Shown: piece by piece, positions 5,631 through 6,456 of the stretch
Layout: each line of letters starts with the position of its first letter
Numbering within the stretch: position 1 is the first letter of the stretch
DNA from: Acidobacteriota bacterium
GTDB taxonomy: Bacteria; Acidobacteriota; Terriglobia; Terriglobales; Acidobacteriaceae
NCBI GenBank assembly: GCA_021781255.1
Contig: JAJXXG010001012.1
Span: 1 to 6,456, forward strand
Direction: 5' to 3'
Length of the DNA stretch: 6,456 nucleotides
Notes under the pieces: generated by a model
Told to the model about the DNA's origin: nothing
Database searches by the model: none
What the model saw: the letters and a program-made list of their open reading frames with translations, nothing else
Program-made: the position numbers and the translations under genes

Positions 5631-6308
5631 ATGCGACTTCTGCTTGTAGAAGACGAACACGACATCCAGACCTTTCTGCGGAATTCGCTGACAGAAGCGG
5701 GATACCAGGTGGATGCGGCTTCTGACGGCAAGAAGGCCGAAGGCCTCGCACTGGAGACACCCTACGACATCCTTGTTGTTGACCTCGGATTGCCCGATAT
5801 CGATGGCATGAGTTTGATTCTTCGGATGCGCCAGATAGGGGTGACAGCTCCGGTGCTGATTCTTTCAGCGCGGCGCTCGGTCGATGATCGCGTCCGCGGT
5901 CTTGAACACGGTGGAGATGACTATCTGACGAAGCCATTTGCTCTGGCCGAGCTATTGGCTCGCCTGCGCAACCTGCTCAAGCGCAATAGCCCTGCCGGCA
6001 ATGAGGCGACTCGCCTGCGCGTACTGGACCTGGAACTGGATCTGCTTCGCCGCGAAGCGACACGGTCCGGACAAATTCTGCAACTGACTCCGCAGGAGTT
6101 TGTCCTGCTGGAGTATCTGTGCAGAAACGCCGGGCGCGTAGTGACGCGCTCCATGATTCTGGACAAGGTATGGGGCATGCGCATCCAGCCGGACACGAAC
6201 GTTGTGGATGTGCACATCTACCGGCTGCGCGGGAAGGTAGACGCCAGAGGCCAGCAACCACTCATACGAACGCTGCGGGGTGTGGGATATGTCCTCAAAG
6301 ACCGCTAA
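5631..6308 (+). CDS. OmpR/PhoB-family response regulator
   Basis: A 225-residue two-domain transcription factor, the full usual length. The receiver domain (1 to about 117) has the acidic pair Glu7-Asp8, phosphoacceptor Asp51 in VVDLGLPDIDG, switch Ser79, Tyr98 and Lys101 in YLTKPF. The DNA-binding winged helix (about 127-225) shows LTPQEF (152-157), the recognition-helix region NVVDVHIYRLRGKVD (190-204) and the wing RTLRGVGYVL (213-222). All residues needed for phosphorylation-dependent control are present. It would be phosphorylated by the kinase encoded immediately downstream, which overlaps it. The start is fixed by the typical MRLLLVEDE opening and by an in-frame TAA 12 bases upstream. 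No Shine-Dalgarno sequence precedes it. Divergence from the leftward operon and the repeated motifs between them suggest it regulates that operon and itself. The stimulus cannot be told from the sequence. Confidence 0.97.
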   Translation: MRLLLVEDEHDIQTFLRNSLTEAGYQVDAASDGKKAEGLALETPYDILVVDLGLPDIDGMSLILRMRQIGVTAPVLILSARRSVDDRVRGLEHGGDDYLTKPFALAELLARLRNLLKRNSPAGNEATRLRVLDLELDLLRREATRSGQILQLTPQEFVLLEYLCRNAGRVVTRSMILDKVWGMRIQPDTNVVDVHIYRLRGKVDARGQQPLIRTLRGVGYVLKDR

Positions 6309-6456
6309 GCCCGCCATGCGGAGCGCGGCGTGGCGCATCTCGCTATGGGCCACGCTTGCCTTTGCATGCGGCACCATGCTGGTCTTTGTCTTCCTGCACC
6401 GCTTCGTGGCCGATGATATTCAACGACGCAGCGACGCGTGGCTGTCGGGAGAAGTG
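6289..6456 (+). CDS. Sensor histidine kinase, N-terminal fragment cut by window edge
   Basis: The 56 codons visible read MSSKTAKPAM onward: a short basic N-terminus, one hydrophobic helix (about residues 18-38), then HRFVADDIQRRSDAWLSGEV, which would begin the extracytoplasmic sensor region. This is the usual N-terminus of a membrane sensor kinase, and its place directly after a response regulator makes the identity likely. The HAMP, dimerisation/phosphoacceptor and ATPase domains lie beyond the window. ATG 6289 overlaps the regulator gene by 20 bases and has a G-rich stretch upstream (GCGGGGTGTGGG). The alternative ATG at 6316 has no ribosome site but would still keep the helix. Confidence 0.85.
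   Translation, partial: MSSKTAKPAMRSAAWRISLWATLAFACGTMLVFVFLHRFVADDIQRRSDAWLSGEV

Noticed and set aside
1..6456. CRISPR arrays, tRNA or rRNA genes, insertion sequences, phage genes
   Set aside because: No regularly spaced repeats, tRNA-like cloverleaf, rRNA segments, transposase motifs or terminal repeats were seen on either strand.

Overview
The window is GC-rich, gene-dense bacterial DNA, probably from an acidobacterium (Acidobacteriota, Terriglobia-like). That guess rests on recalled resemblance of several proteins to families seen there, notably the short cytochrome-oxidase-subunit-I relative and the start of the sensor kinase. No marker gene proves it.

Layout: two transcription units diverge from one intergenic region at about 5271-5630. 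Leftward, on the minus strand, runs a tightly packed set of six genes. In order of transcription they are a short-chain polyprenyl (probably geranylgeranyl) diphosphate synthase (5270-4329), a MacB/FtsX-type ABC permease (4332-3223), its LolD/MacB-type ATPase (3226-2519), a 12-helix relative of heme-copper oxidase subunit I (2538-1207), a small four-helix membrane protein (1210-800), and an MFS-like membrane protein that runs off the left edge (813-1). Every junction overlaps, by 4, 4, 20, 4 and 14 bases, so the genes are almost certainly co-transcribed and translationally coupled. Rightward, on the plus strand, lie an OmpR/PhoB-family response regulator (5631-6308) and the N-terminus of its sensor histidine kinase (6289-6456, cut by the window edge).

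The region between them has no clearly recognised gene. It holds a possible 70-residue minus-strand ORF with a good ribosome binding site, three copies of an AGTGAA-led motif (one in one orientation, two in the other), a 16-bp dyad, and a response-regulator start codon without a Shine-Dalgarno sequence. The simplest working model is that the two-component system autoregulates and controls the leftward operon through these sites. This is inference.

The most interesting content is the operon itself: an isoprenoid diphosphate synthase, an ABC exporter without a visible adaptor protein, and an oxidase-like subunit in which two expected metal-ligand histidines appear to be replaced, with no other oxidase subunits nearby. 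I know of no named system with this gene set. Its function cannot be deduced from the sequence alone.
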